This document shows positions 51,803-64,000 of a stretch of DNA of 64,000 nt, in pieces. Positions within the stretch are counted from its first letter, which is position 1; every line of letters starts with the position of its first letter. Made by a program: the position numbers and the translations under genes. Origin of the DNA: Litomosoides sigmodontis (Eukaryota; Nematoda; Chromadorea; Rhabditida; Onchocercidae); assembly GCA_963070105.1 (NCBI GenBank), contig OY718804.1, positions 3,985,317 to 4,049,316 of the forward strand, written 5' to 3'. Under the pieces are notes generated by a model that was not told the DNA's origin, searched no databases, and saw only the letters and a list, made by a program, of their open reading frames with translations.

Positions 51803-52634
51803 CTCATCCATCGCTTTGGATTCCTTTGCGTATTCAATCAGCTTGATAATTAGCAATTAACAACGACTACGATCAACGGAGGCAGAGGTGACGGATGCAC
51901 GTACAATCGTCAACACCTTTCCTGGTCTTCACACATACCATATGCGTCAACATTGATGACATCTACAACACATCACCTGATTGGCTGCCAAACATTGAAC
52001 ATTCCTCTGAGCAATTTGTAAATTCTAATTTTTGCTCATTTTAACTTTGATTCAAAAAATATGAAGTTTTAAATGACAATAAAGCTTTTATTAGCTCATA
52101 AATCTTCCACTCCTCACGATGATAGTGTTTTTCACGTTTCGTAAATTTAGCGCTACCGAATGGTAAGATAAATGAAGAAAAAAAACTTGTTAAATTTGCA
52201 TGTACTAGATTTACGGCAACAATGATACCGTTTGCAACGTTTTCCCGTTCGCTAAATTTCGCCATAACAGAAGGATGAAGAATTTGTGAAATTTGAAGAT
52301 CTCGGTAAACTTCCAATCTTGTACAACCCATCCTCACAACAATATTTCTTGTATTTAGAAGTTAAGGTGAGTAAAAATTAGAATTTACAACTTTGTCAAC
52401 CAATCAGGTGGTGTGTCGTAGATGTCACCAATGTTGACGAATATGGTAGATGAGAAAGAAAGGTTGTAAGAGAGAGAGAGAGAGAGAGAAGATGTGTGAA
52501 GTAATGTTTACCAGAAAACGTGTCAACAACAATCGTACATCCATCGCCTCTGCCTCTTTTGATCGTAGTTAATTGTAATTATCGAACTGATTGCGTATGC
52601 AAATAAACTTACAGAATCCAAAGCGATGGATGAG
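51803..52634. repeat. Long imperfect inverted repeat (fold-back), arms about 250-280 bp
   Basis: The left arm (about 51803-52050) reads, in the same order, like the reverse complement of the right arm (about 52358-52634). Shared blocks include CTCATCCATCGCTTTGGATT, GAGGCAGAGG, GTCAACATTG with GACATCTAC, CACCTGATTGG, and GTAAATTCTAATTTTT. The arms have diverged by substitutions and indels, and the right arm alone carries a GA array at about 52471-52490. About 300 bp separate the arms. It could be a decayed MITE or fold-back transposon, or an inverted local duplication; no transposase or clear terminal duplication was seen. Confidence 0.8.
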
Positions 52635-52747
52635 CGACGGAACGGAACGCTCTCTTCATGTCTTACCTTCTTCCTCCCTTTCCCTCTTGCGTGTTCCATC
52701 GAAATTGTTCCGATGTTACTACTATAATTACTTCCTCTATCGGTCAC
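52613..52747 (-). CDS. Candidate coding exon, unidentified
   Basis: A minus-strand open stretch starts at an ATG (MTDRGSNYSSNIGTISMEHA), continues with a basic RGKGRKKVRHEE segment and ends SSIALDS at a strong GTAAGT donor. Its 3' end overlaps the right arm of the inverted repeat. The next exon was not found, and it does not join in phase to the bZIP exon at 50452. It may be a first exon of an unrecognised gene or a fortuitous frame. Confidence 0.25.
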
Positions 52748-55700
52748 TCACTAATGAACATCTCCCATCTCACACAGCAAATGGAATTCGTTTGATGAAA
52801 GTATTACTATAATATCGTACTCAACGAGTAATTTACTGTAGAATGATGAAGTGGTGAGAAGAAAGACTGAAGTAACTAAGAAACGTTTAATGATTAAAGT
52901 TAAATTAAGAAAGCGTAGTAACAGAAATAACTCCAGAGAAACCTATTAGCAAATTGTCAACTGATCGCAGCGATGCACTGCCACGATGTGAGTTGGAGAG
53001 TCTCGCAAGCTCTTAGAGCTTTAGTGACATGGAATGGAAATACTTTAGTAGCTTTTGGGTGCAAACGCAAAAATTCTCACGGGAAACTTACCTGTCATGA
53101 AATATTAGAAGTGTGTTTATTTGCATCTAAGGAAAATTTCTTTTTCTCTAAAATATCCATAATTAAAATTCCATCGTGTACGAGTTTTTTCTTTTCTGTG
53201 TGATACGCTTATGAAGTTTGTATTGAATTTGAATTCACAACATGCGGCCTTCGCTCTCTCATTTCATTCTACATATTTTTTTTAAAGCAATTAGATTTTC
53301 ATTTCCGGATGAAATTCCACCACAACAGTTATGTTGTAGAGAATCACAGCGCTAAGATTCATCCGACGTAGAGATTATTGATTATTATTTCTTCAATTTG
53401 ATAGTTCATGTCAAGGAAGTCTTCTTCCACTCCAATATGCTTTTTACAGCTATACGAGAGCAACAATCACTGATGCGGGTTTCTTATTTCAAAATGAACT
53501 GGAATTTCATTGCTTGAAACTGTAATGCATGGTACTGTTGTAGAGGTATCACAAGAAAAAATAAGCCAATCGATCAAGTAAGATCGAACGAGGGAAAACA
53601 CTTCAACGAATACTGACTGCTCCACACGGTTATTGGATCGTTTTGCTGCGATGCAATAATCGCACTGGTCATCTTCCTTGGTCAATAACACTTCAGTAAA
53701 TGCAAACGGTGCACCTACCGTAAGAGTTAATTTCACTTAGAGCTCAGAGCATCATTACCGCAGATGCGCCTTTTGTTTTTCAAACAGCTAAGGTGATTAT
53801 TATCCACTGCTGCAAGTTAGATGAGTAAAATCAAAAAGATTGGCGGGAGATACTTCTTACATCTGTTTGAGTTACTACTGCTTCGGTAATAACTTCCATA
53901 CCGTAACTTTTGTAGGAAACTAAAAACAGTGATTGGAAAACAGATGTCACCGTCATCTATTAATTATCCTGGAAACACGTTATACCATTAGTGGATGAGT
54001 GCAAATAGTTGGTGAATACTGTATTCTCATAACTTAACCAAACTAATATCGTAGGAAGAAAGGAAATCCTCCGATCGACTACTGCTAATACACAGCTAAT
54101 GTTATTTATGGCTGAATTATGTATGCTACAATTAATTTGATTAATTTGATCATTTAATTTTCATCCATTTTAATATAGCAATAATTTTGCATAAAATACC
54201 ACAAATCAAACATTTAAAATTATGGTATCTTAAGAAATTCCTAAATTTCCACCTGTTCTTTCATCTGTCGGTAGTCGAAATTATACTAAGTGATATATTT
54301 ATTTGAAAATGTAACAGATACCATATGCCAAGTCCAACATGTTGCACGAACTACTTACCTTTAAGGTGGTAATATGTTCAGAATTAAAATAATTTCCACT
54401 CGACACTTCAAAATGCTGCTGCCGCTGCTGCTGTTAATTCAATTTAAGCTATGGTTCAATTAGTGTTTCTGAATTTTTGTTCGTACTGTGTTTTAAATGT
54501 GATTTGGTATTAAATCCCTATTTCTGTTATCCTTACCCTCTTGGAGCTCAATCAGAATCATCATCGTGAGGGTTATCAGGATCATCGTAACGACGATTAT
54601 AATCGTCATACAGGCGATCAGGATCATGATCACGTTTGATGTAGCAGATTGCATGATGAAAAACAGAAGAGCAATGCTTGCCAATCTGATTATATCATGG
54701 TTTGCACAAAGGCATACTTATGCTTTCTTCTATGGTATTTCCGTCAGCTCCGATATTAACTCATATATGATTAGAAGATAGGTGACACTGAAAAGCCTAA
54801 TTGTAGTAAAACTAAGGTAACGAAATTTATCCATAAATTTTAATTGAACAAAAAAATCCACTAGAAGATGCATGCATCCGTCATTCTTGTATTATCGTAA
54901 TATTTTTAATTTAGCAACAATCGTTTTCGTATCACTGGAACCATTCTAATTCTCTTCTGCATAGAATTTCAAATGTATATTTAAACTAAAACAAAATGAA
55001 ACGAGAGCAAAAACAAAAAATAAAAAAAGAAAAAAAAATTTGTAAAATTTTTAACAAATACACATAAATTTGTGTTTACGGTGAATTTTTTTAATAGAAT
55101 GCAATAAATTTGGAAAGGAAGAAAAAAAAAGGGAAAAGAAAAATGCGCAATTTGACGCAACGTTGTGTGATTGCGGCACGTGAGGTGAAATGGACAACTA
55201 TTGTAGGAATTTCAGCAGGTAAGAAGGAATGGAGAGTAGCGGGTAATTATTCAACTGAGGTCAAGCAGTGAGCGCTTTCTCAGGTCATTCCATTCACCCG
55301 CAAATAACAGAATGAGGAAAAGTGCGCAGCAACTTCCGTCCTTCCAATAAATATGGTCGCGCAATCGAATGAATGAGGTAGCAGAGGTGGAGAGAGAGAG
55401 AGAGAGAGAGTTATGCAATTTTTTTCATTCAATGAAGAAAACAGGTTGAAATTGAGGGATGTACAAAAGAGGAATGGAGAGAATGAAAGGGAAATGAGAG
55501 AAAGCGGTAAGTGCTACATTTAAGGACAAAATGAGCCATTGTTGCGCCCGAGTACCATTGCTGCTCACATTGAGGTCATAGTTATTTACTGCTTGTGCAC
55601 CGCTTTTTCTATCTTTCTTTTTTTGTTGAAGATGACAGAACTCATTAAGAAATGATCTGATTCCATCCATCACTCCAACCAACAGCTACTGTACCATAAA

Positions 55701-56818
55701 TTACTGCTTAGCAGAAGTGGCAGAGGGAGGGGAATGGTAACATTCCCAAACAGTACACAACACACAAAAAATATCGTTGAAACAACTGTACATGTGCAAA
55801 CTGTCCAACTTCAGGTTTACTGTATGTGCATCATTGTAGTATCAAAATTATTTGTTTAAATCATTTGTGTGGATTTTGCGACAGTATAACACTGTAGATT
55901 TGTGGTTCAATTTAATGCGTTCTCACTCGTATTTTCACCGATAACTTCATGAGTTGTTCATTGTGAAAAATTCATTTCTTGGCAATTTTTGTTGATTAAG
56001 TGGAGAATCTTGCTTTCAAAAGGGCAACTACCGTTTTTTCCATATAGTTCAAAACGTTGTGCTAAAAAAATAGCACACCTGAGAATTTTATTTACAAATT
56101 TAGTATAACGGAAAGCATGTAAAAATAAATTAGAAAAATGGGACCATAAAGAGGCATTTATGAGTTAAATCACCGAATAATAACAATGCTTCAATTTCAT
56201 ACCTAATACAAAACTACATATGTAGTCAAAAGCAGCGTACAGCACTGTTCACTCACATAACTACTAAGCATGCAAATACTTGCTGCAATGATAACAGAAA
56301 TTTCATTGAAAATTCAGCATTGAATTTATTTCCCTCTCTTACCACAGTTTACGAATGTTTCCAAATGTGGATTCAGTCATTTTTGAAACTTATTGCATCG
56401 CCAGCACAAATTTAGCAGCTAAAATGGAGAGTCACGAGTACCTGCAACATTCACGGTTTCATGTTACAGCGATGACGTCACAAATGACATTCGAGAAACG
56501 TTAAGTCTTTGAACGGTCGGATTTCCTCGCTTCTCGGAGGTATTTGGAACTGAATCATTTTACTAGAGGATAATGGTGCCTTGGAAAAGAAGCAAACATG
56601 TAGCGCAAGTTAGCAAGTTATAACAGCAGGACGGCTATGCAACATATTTCACGAGAAATCGATAAAAGAAGCGGGAAAGTCAACAAAACAATTCGCATTC
56701 TGTAACGGCACTGTTGACCTCCCGCCTGACAATCCTTTGCTGGCCGGCTGAGCATTTCGCAAAACCGAGCTATTTCCAAATTCAATCAAAAAGAACTAAG
56801 CATAAGTGGGAATGTGTT
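52748..56818. other. Mostly non-coding region with two weak candidate exons
   Basis: About 4 kb of AT-rich DNA. Two minus-strand stretches look mildly coding: about 53711-53620 (APFAFTEVLLTKEDDQCDYC, possible donor GTCAGT) and about 55682-55500 (MDGIRSFLNEFCHLQQKKKD, then an AQQWLILSLNVALTAF stretch). Neither joins convincingly to a neighbour. A GA array is at 55391-55410, and A-rich blocks at about 54985-55140. Confidence 0.4.
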
Positions 56819-59800
56819 TCAGCACATTTTGTTCAAATTACCTTTTGGCCGTGGAACAACAGTGGAATGTTGCAGTACTGTAGCAGCTAACTCCTGAAAA
56901 AATAACAAATATATGCTTTAGGTTCAAGCCTACTTAACATAAATTTCATTTTTCTTAAAAGCTATCACTTTGCAATTATGCGATCCACTACTAGCTAAAT
57001 TTTAGTTTTGAACCTTAAAACAATTGGAATGTTAAACATTAAAAAATATGCTTCTCCGCGAATGATGCTAGTGGATGAAGCACTTCACCACACTAAAAAT
57101 ATTGGCAAAAAAGATCAGGAAAATTCTATGAAAAAACATGCGAACTTTTTTCCTGAATTAGTAGAATTTCTAAATTCGTTTAAAGAGAAAAATCTTTCCC
57201 AAGCACAGATGAGCCTTTTTGCCTATGGTAATAAATAAATGACTCATGCCAACAGTTTCTTTCAAGAAACCACTGTATTTATACCAATTCCAAGAAAGCG
57301 AAGATATAATGTCATGAAAAGTGGTACGCGGTATATTTAATGAAACAAGTTACCTGACAAAACTGCGACAGTATGATAGCAGCGAAAACGAATTGTTTTG
57401 CTCGAGCATGGTCCAGTGTTACATCGCGACTTTCCATTGCTTTGTGTGTATAAATACGAAATTCATGTGGATGAACGGAATCGTTGGTGGGATAGAGGCG
57501 TTTACTGCCGAAAGGCCTGAATCTAAAAAAGATATTTGACTTCAATTTCTCAATAATGCTTCTATTTCGATAATGCTTATGATTTTCTGAAGATATTTCA
57601 AAGCATATATAATTTTAACAATTTATCATGATCAAATGATTTGAAAATTTGTATCGCTATACGACGAAACGAAGTTGTGTAGTGAAAACAATACATCCTT
57701 AATTTTCAAGAGAGAGAGAGATGTTATTGCATATATCTTAGCATCTACGCTGTCAAAAAAGATGATAGCAATCCCGTCTTATAAAATATCGAAGCTAATT
57801 AAAACAAAGGATTCACAAATACCGATTTAATAAACCTCTCGAGGACTGTGCTCCTTCTGCGTTGCTATTGCGTGAAAAAGGATCACCAGATGACCGTAAA
57901 TACGAACCATATTGCCGATTATTTTCCATGGCCTTCAATATCAAAAGGCTCAAAAAAATAAAATACAGGATTCAATACCAACTAACTTACTTTCTCATAG
58001 CGATCAGCTCTTGACCGTAGAAATTTGATTCCTCGTTCCAGCAAAACATCAAAACCATCAAGAGACGATGCATATGCATCGATCCGTGTCTTTAGTGAAT
58101 CCAGAACCTTCAGAAAAAAAATATGGTAAGAAAGCTGTCACGTATCCAAAATTTTTAGAACGTATATTTCTCACTTACCTTAAAAAAATTTTTTACATTA
58201 GGTTGCAAAAGCATGCGTTGATCAAACAGATAATGAGCAATAAGTGGTTGAGGATATGATGCAAGTGCAGCCAACACCGATGTTGTTTGCAGTGTTACGT
58301 ACAATGAATTGTCCAACATATTCTCTAAGGAACGCAGTACAGATTCCAGAAACGGTCCCACACCTTTATAACTATTATTTAATTAAAAGATGTGTAATCT
58401 GTGGACACAAAAAAAGAAATAGAGATTTATCTCTACTTAAATAAAGTTTTGAATATGACTAAATTTTTTACTTTCGTTATGAAAAAATTTTTCACATACA
58501 TTTTGGAATATAAAACAACATAATTCAACAAGTTTTACGAAATTCCCAAATTCTAGGAATTTTAATTAAGTAATGTTTTGAACTGGTGACAAAATAAATG
58601 ACCGAATCATATCCACCTTCATGCGAAAAAATAGAGGTTAACAAAGCAATAATAATATATAAATGAATGTTGACCAGGATGCTCCAATCTACAGCAAGCA
58701 AATAAGAAAGATTTATTGGAAAATTAACCTTGATTATCAAAACACTCGATTGGCTGTCCTAACGGCGCGTGATACTCATCGTCATTGTTATTTGTATCAT
58801 TCTTAAGTTCAGCACATTCCGATGCTGACAATTTAGTCTCAGCTTTCAACTCCTCAAGATACTGAATTCGTGAATCAATTAAAGCCAAATTTTCCTCCAA
58901 GGAATGCCTTACTTTTGATGCTGGCACTCTATCCAATAATGCCATAAACGTGTCTGTATCCTGAATAAAAGACTGATTATTCTTAATATCGTAAGAAATA
59001 ATAGCACGGAAAGTTTCCAAAATAAAAGAAAAGAAGTTCAAATGAACATTAAATACTCATTTACATGGATCTTTAAGAAGCACTCCCTACGGAATAGTAC
59101 GATTGTGTAAAATAGCAAGCACCTATCTCAGTCAATTGCAAGCGCAGTTGAAGTTGCAATGAAGTTTATAATTAAACTGCACCTCAACTTTCCCCCAGCC
59201 TCTCAGAACAAACGATCGTGCCATTTCGACATCAGTATCACAGTTTGTATTAGTGCTTGCCAAACTCCCTTTGTCTAAAACTGTTTCTGGTGTGGCTTCG
59301 TTCGTATTGGGATTGATCGCTTCTGTGTCAGTTTCGGATAATTCTCCGTATGCCAATTGAAAATAATCACCGGACGAAGTCATCATCATAAGCGATTTGG
59401 GTCTAAATAAGAGTTTAACCGGATGACAAATTAAAAAAAATAACCAGTCAAAAAGTATTAAATCCACAAAAGAGCATTTTTAAAAAGCGATAATTCAACG
59501 AGGTTAACAGAAAGTAAAAATCAATGAATTCTCATGCAACCAACGTTAAAGGTGGTATAATCAGTTCATCATCTTCATCGTCCAGAAATAATGAAGAATC
59601 TGCAATATCGTATGGAAAGCTACTTCTTGATGACGATTCTTGTTCTCCTAAATCTGGTAGCGGAGTATGCTGGCGTAAACTTTCAGCAGTAATATGAGCA
59701 TTTCGGCTCACGAAATATCGATTTAAACCATTTCGCGCTGAAGCCATTGATGAACGTACAGAAGAATTTCGAACAAATGCCTGAAATTTACTAAAACATA

Positions 59801-62800
59801 TAAAAAATGAATGGAACAAAGAAAATTTCAGTGGAAACCTTCAGCATTTAAATGTGAAAAACATTCTTCAAAACAGGTTTAATTTATTTAAATGAATTAT
59901 ATAACTAAATTTATAAGCCAAAAATTTGCCAGTAGAAAAACAACATTAAGCGGAAACTATTTTTGGATAAAAAAGTTACTTCTCTGTAAAATGATGCTGA
60001 TACAACTACATTTGACTGAAATTGATATGGAATTAATGTTCCGTATCCAATCCTAATTTCAATTGCTTCTACTAACAAAATTATGTGGCAGGTTTCCCCA
60101 TCCAATGAATAAATTACTTACTCCGTTACAATTAGTGGTACTTTCATCGTCTGAACTTAACTTCGTCATCAGAAACGAAGGACTGCGACCATCGTAACTC
60201 CAAACCCATTTTTCGCAACAAGCATCTGTTGTTTGTTGCACGTAATTTCGACATTCGTTAAGATAAATACGAAGAATTTCTTGAGAACACAGCTGAAACA
60301 TGTTTCAAGTGAATGTTAATAAACAATATCTAGATAAAAGTAAAAAGTAAGATTGCATCATCAAAAAAGATAATGTATATAAAATAGAAAATTTAGGAAC
60401 TTACTGCTGAAGATTTATATGTACATTCTGGAATAAACGTCAATAAAGTTTGAGCGGCAGTCCTTACATATTTTTGGTTCTTTAAATGAAGCGTTTGGTT
60501 AGGTTGCAAAAACGCGCACGGCAGAAGATACCTAAATAATTCTTTATAAAATTAATCGTGAAGTGTCAGTTAAGAGTGCTTCATCAATTACAGATCTCTT
60601 AAAATAGAATAGAGAACTGTGAAGCAACCGAAATAAACCACAACCCACGAACTGTTAAAAAACTGCAGAAAAATGGTCTACTTGAAGACGAGATCGAACA
60701 TAATGTCTTCGCATCGCAAATCAATCAACGTTCTCACCAACGACAAACTAACTTGGCTAAGCTGAAAAAAAATGAGAATGCTAAAACAGGAGAATTTATT
60801 TATGTTCGTGCGAAAAATTGTAGCAATACCCGAATTTAAAAATAATATATTTTAGGGAGAAATTTTATTTCCAGAAAGAGGGTGAAAGTTGATATAGGGC
60901 AAAAAAATTTGTGACACATTAATGAAAAAAATTGCTTTTAAATAACTTAAATAAATAAATTTCTAGCATTAACTGAACATGGATAAACAAGAATGTAAAG
61001 CATATATGAATTTTTGACTAAACAAAATAATAACTTCTTCATGAAATAAAATAAACCCGATTTCCAGCAGATATCCTTTCCACGATAACATCAAGCACTT
61101 TTTTATCACCTTCACAGCTTTCAATAAGAAGTAATTTTACTATCGTTTGTATAAGCGCTGCTTCAGTAACACTATCAAGACAAAGGTGGTAATAAGCTGT
61201 TGATGAGATAAGCTCATCCTGTCCACCCTGGAAAAACTAGTACTAAAAACAAACTTCTGAAACTACTGTTAATCAGAATAAAATTAAAAATTTTTGTTTC
61301 ACAGAATATTAATCAGAATAAAAAGGCACTATCCCAAGTTTTAAATTTGAGACAGATGAGTTGATAGATTTTTCGTTCCATGTAGAAATAATACCTGTAG
61401 CAATGAAGGTAGGACGACAGGAAGCAAAAACCCGTGATAAACGTATGTAATAATTTGTGATACAATGTAGCTGTGAGCAACCTAGAAAGATACCGTTTAC
61501 AAGATAATAAATACATAAACTACGTCACACATAACATAACTAATCTTTTGTTCTAAAATCAATTTTCTTTAAGTAGAATATTTGAAATTTTATTTTTATT
61601 AATACTGTAATATGTAATATCGGTGACCTGTACAACAGCATTACAAAAAATCAATGATGAATGGAAGTCCAATAAGCTGGAATAAGAATCGATGTCATCG
61701 CTATTTATTTTATGCCAGTCATCGCTTACATATAACATTGAACCAACTGAACGCGATAACTGGGAAAAGCAACCCGAAAGACCCGCTGCAACAACCGGAC
61801 AAAAGTCTGACTGCAACAGAAAGTTTTAAACAAACTTAAATTCAAGCAGGGCTAAAGTGTTGAACAGGACCAGTTTTAAGGAAATCAAGAAAGTACAGTT
61901 TTGGAGGACTTTGTTTCTTTTAAACAGTCACAAAGTAAAGAGCTGTCTGCTAATAGAACGTAAGGTTGCATGCACTTTATGCAAAAAAGCTTTTCATAAG
62001 CGCCGAAACATTTAATCCAGCTAGAAGTTAACATTTTTGCAAATATACTTCACAACTTAACTTTACTTGTCTAAATTCACAAAAGTTAAAATGGATTAAA
62101 GTGCCCACAAACCTTCACAGCGATGAATGCAGCAATGTGTTTCAGCCGTCGTGAAACAGAAAGTATTAAAAGTAATGCATCACGTGCTAACTGTCCCACT
62201 TCACCGAAATCATAAAGATATGGGGTAAGCAAACTGAACACCAAAAACTGTTCATCACAATCAGCATCAAAATCAAAAAAGAAATGCAACAAGGTCGCAT
62301 CTTCTGCCAATTTCGTACAGATCTGAAATATTTAAGCGTCTGTCAAACGAAGAAAAAGCTATAAATTTTTAAAGCAATATTCTTTCCTTCCTCCATTGTT
62401 CTACTTCTCTTCTATACAGTGTTAAATGTTTTGTAAATTAGCAATGCATCATGCATATTCACAAGATAATATAGTTGAAGTTCATATTAGGTCCATATGA
62501 TTCCGTGCCAATATATTGATATATACTGCCCATAATGAAAACGCTTTTTCATATAAATAGGACTTATTTGACTTCATCATTACACTACTTCTAAAATAAA
62601 AGAATGAAACTAACGAAATTGTTCGTCACAAACATCAAGTGTTAACCTGATTTAAAAGTAAAACGAAATGTCTATCCGTATTGGATGGAGTAAAATTCCT
62701 TTTTTCTGCACTCTTTCTACACCAATCCAGTAATTTCAGCAACGGAAGCAATATTGGCTTATGAACCAACAAGCAGTGATTCTGTGTATGACTTTCTCCA

Positions 62801-63662
62801 ACAACGATTTCATAAAGACGAATCAGATTAACCTGAGGAATTTAAATTACCTTCACTAACATCTCATTAAAACGAGCAAATACAATACTGTAATTTGCAA
62901 AAACATTTAATGAACCCTTTTACTGCCACAAAAACAACACAACAGTTTTAGTACTCGAATCCTGAACACCTAAACTTTCGTATAAATCAATAACACATAA
63001 TCTAGTTTGTAGTTTACATACCTGACACGTTGGTGCCAAAAACTGTGGGACTGCAATTGCCCAATCAACTACCCGTTCCATAATTTGGTAAGTAAAGTGA
63101 TGGTCCAATATAGGGCCAATAGCTGATTCCGGTTGAGCATTTGCTTCCATCATTAACAACTGCATTGTGCAACTTAAGTGTTGGAATACAGTTAATACCT
63201 ATAAAAACTATAAAAAAATTAGTATATTTTCGTAAAATTTATAATAAAGAATAATGGAAAACGAATGTTGCAAGTAAGCAACAAGTTATACTTATGTATT
63301 AATGTTGTAAATAACACAATAACGCAAATTCGCAACCAGTACATAAAGTTAGATTAAATTTAAATTTGCTATTGCACTTTGCTGACTTTTTCATAATTAA
63401 CTTCCTCGCCATTCTCCAACAATTTTTCAACTGCTTCCCAATGCGTATCGAAACAGTTCTCCCATGAGCACGGGTCTGATGCGAAGTCGACGTTCCAGCG
63501 GATGTCCGGCTTCGAAATGATCAATGGTGTTGAAGGTGAAGGGATCGGTGAATCGGAAATCTGCTCTACGGATGTCGATCCGGGGGAAGCTGGAGCGAGT
63601 GACGTGACCCGCGATGTGCTAACTTGAGAACTTGAACCCCATTTAGAAAACCATCGTCTCAT
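56819..63662 (-). CDS. FHIP (FAM160) family protein, HOOK-interacting subunit, about 18 exons
   Basis: FHIP proteins form the FTS-Hook-FHIP complex that links Rab5-type endosomes to dynein. The first exons, 63662-63378 and 63198-63022, are phase-checked. Others lie at about 62834, 62325, 61815, 61483, 61229, 60761, 60536, 60300, 59785, 59400, 58960, 58360, 58110, 57930, 57530 and 56893 (start positions). Family blocks in order: CSWENCFDTHWEAVEKLLEN; LLVHKPILLPLLKLLDWC; GQLARDALLLILSVSRR; CPVVAAGLSGCFSQLSR; LIFCNAVVQV; VYHGFLLPVVLPSLLQ; SLVRTLIDLRCEDIMFDLVF; a KWVWSYDGRSPSF block; SLENMLDNSLYVTLQTTSVL; and near the end VFAAIILSQFCQELAATVL. The middle (59.8-58.7 kb) is acidic and disordered, as in vertebrate FHIP1. 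The ATG lies two bases after a TTCTGTTGCAG acceptor. I estimate roughly 850 aa. Which FHIP subtype it is remains open; the layout is closest to FHIP1. Confidence 0.9.
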
Positions 63663-64000
63663 ACCTGCAACAGAATCCAAAGAAACATTTGCAGCTTAGT
63701 GCACAATTTCATGAAAAGAAATGTAAGTGCTGCGAGCATTACTATTTCCAAACCTACCAAAGAAGCAAGTAAGATGCTTAAGTAACAGCTAAGGCAGATG
63801 ACACTACCCAAGCCTACGACGTGTAATTTCAACCTTTTTCATCGAAGAAATGGAGAAAAAAAGTGAAGACGATCGTGAGCAAATGCTTGCCACAGTTGCA
63901 CTAAGCGAACGAATGCATGCATGTTCGCCCCCTACCACCAACAAAGAATGATAGCGACGGAGTATGGCTGCAACAGACGCGAAACGATGCATAGCAACTG
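63663..64000. other. Upstream of the FHIP start, to the window edge
   Basis: A likely spliced-leader acceptor (TTCTGTTGCAG on the minus strand) lies just above the FHIP ATG. A minus-strand 62-codon frame at 63804-63992 has no family resemblance and probably belongs to the promoter region. Confidence 0.4.

Noticed and set aside
54493..54781. Opposing isoleucine-rich frames in a GATCATCG-repetitive stretch.
   Set aside because: The apparent membrane segments come from the short ATC/GAT repeats, not from a conserved gene.
1..64000. Search by eye for tRNA, CRISPR, operon-type bacterial genes and intact transposases.
   Set aside because: No convincing cloverleaf with the conserved B-box, no regularly spaced repeats, and no transposase or reverse transcriptase motifs were seen. 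A tRNAscan and repeat-library search would be decisive.

Overview
This is a stretch of eukaryotic nuclear DNA, almost certainly from a nematode and most likely a spirurid or filarial-type worm. It is AT-rich by eye. Coding exons are short (about 50-250 bp) and separated by AT-rich introns of about 60-500 bp, with long microsatellite-bearing gaps between genes. The recognisable proteins look most like nematode ones: a cuticle collagen with the nematode N-terminal domain, and a CYK-1 type formin. Several genes have a pyrimidine-AG acceptor only a few bases upstream of the first ATG, as expected for spliced-leader trans-splicing. No bacterial operons, CRISPR arrays, IS elements or convincing tRNA genes were seen. 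Gene symbols follow C. elegans usage and are given only where the family is clear. Exon joins were made by hand from splice signals, reading phase and family resemblance. Joins listed base by base are phase-checked; those marked 'about' are approximate.

Layout. 0.2-2.6 kb (-): HMG20/BRAF35-type HMG-box protein. 4.3-12.4 kb (-): a Diaphanous-related formin of about 28 exons (cyk-1). 14.0-15.8 kb (-): one unusually long open exon coding for a low-complexity, probably disordered protein I do not recognise. 19.2-21.7 kb (+): syntaxin-16, with one intron that appears to need a GC donor. 22.7-26.5 kb (+): a five-exon gene for an unrecognised protein of about 194 aa with a C-terminal membrane anchor. 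28.4-30.8 kb (-): a complete three-exon cuticle collagen. 33.3-37.6 kb (-): scattered, coherent but unidentified exons.

40.2-43.3 kb (-): NEMP1-type inner nuclear membrane protein. It is divergent from 44.0-48.2 kb (+), the complete 16-exon large subunit of replication protein A (rpa-1); the two genes share a 631-bp intergenic region. 48.9-50.5 kb (-): a C/EBP-like bZIP factor with a polyglutamine run, convergent with rpa-1. 50.5-56.8 kb: mostly non-coding, with a long imperfect inverted repeat and a few weak candidate exons. 56.8-63.7 kb (-): an FHIP (FAM160) protein, the HOOK-interacting subunit of the FTS-Hook-FHIP dynein adaptor complex.

The genes are ordinary housekeeping and cell-biology genes, not a pathway cluster. 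Chromatin and nuclear envelope (HMG20, NEMP, RPA1, bZIP), cytokinesis (formin), endosome-Golgi traffic (syntaxin-16, FHIP) and cuticle (collagen) are simply neighbours. The best leads for something undescribed are the tail-anchored protein, the long disordered-protein exon, the dispersed exons at 33-37 kb and the fold-back repeat at 51.8-52.6 kb. No new multi-gene system is evident.
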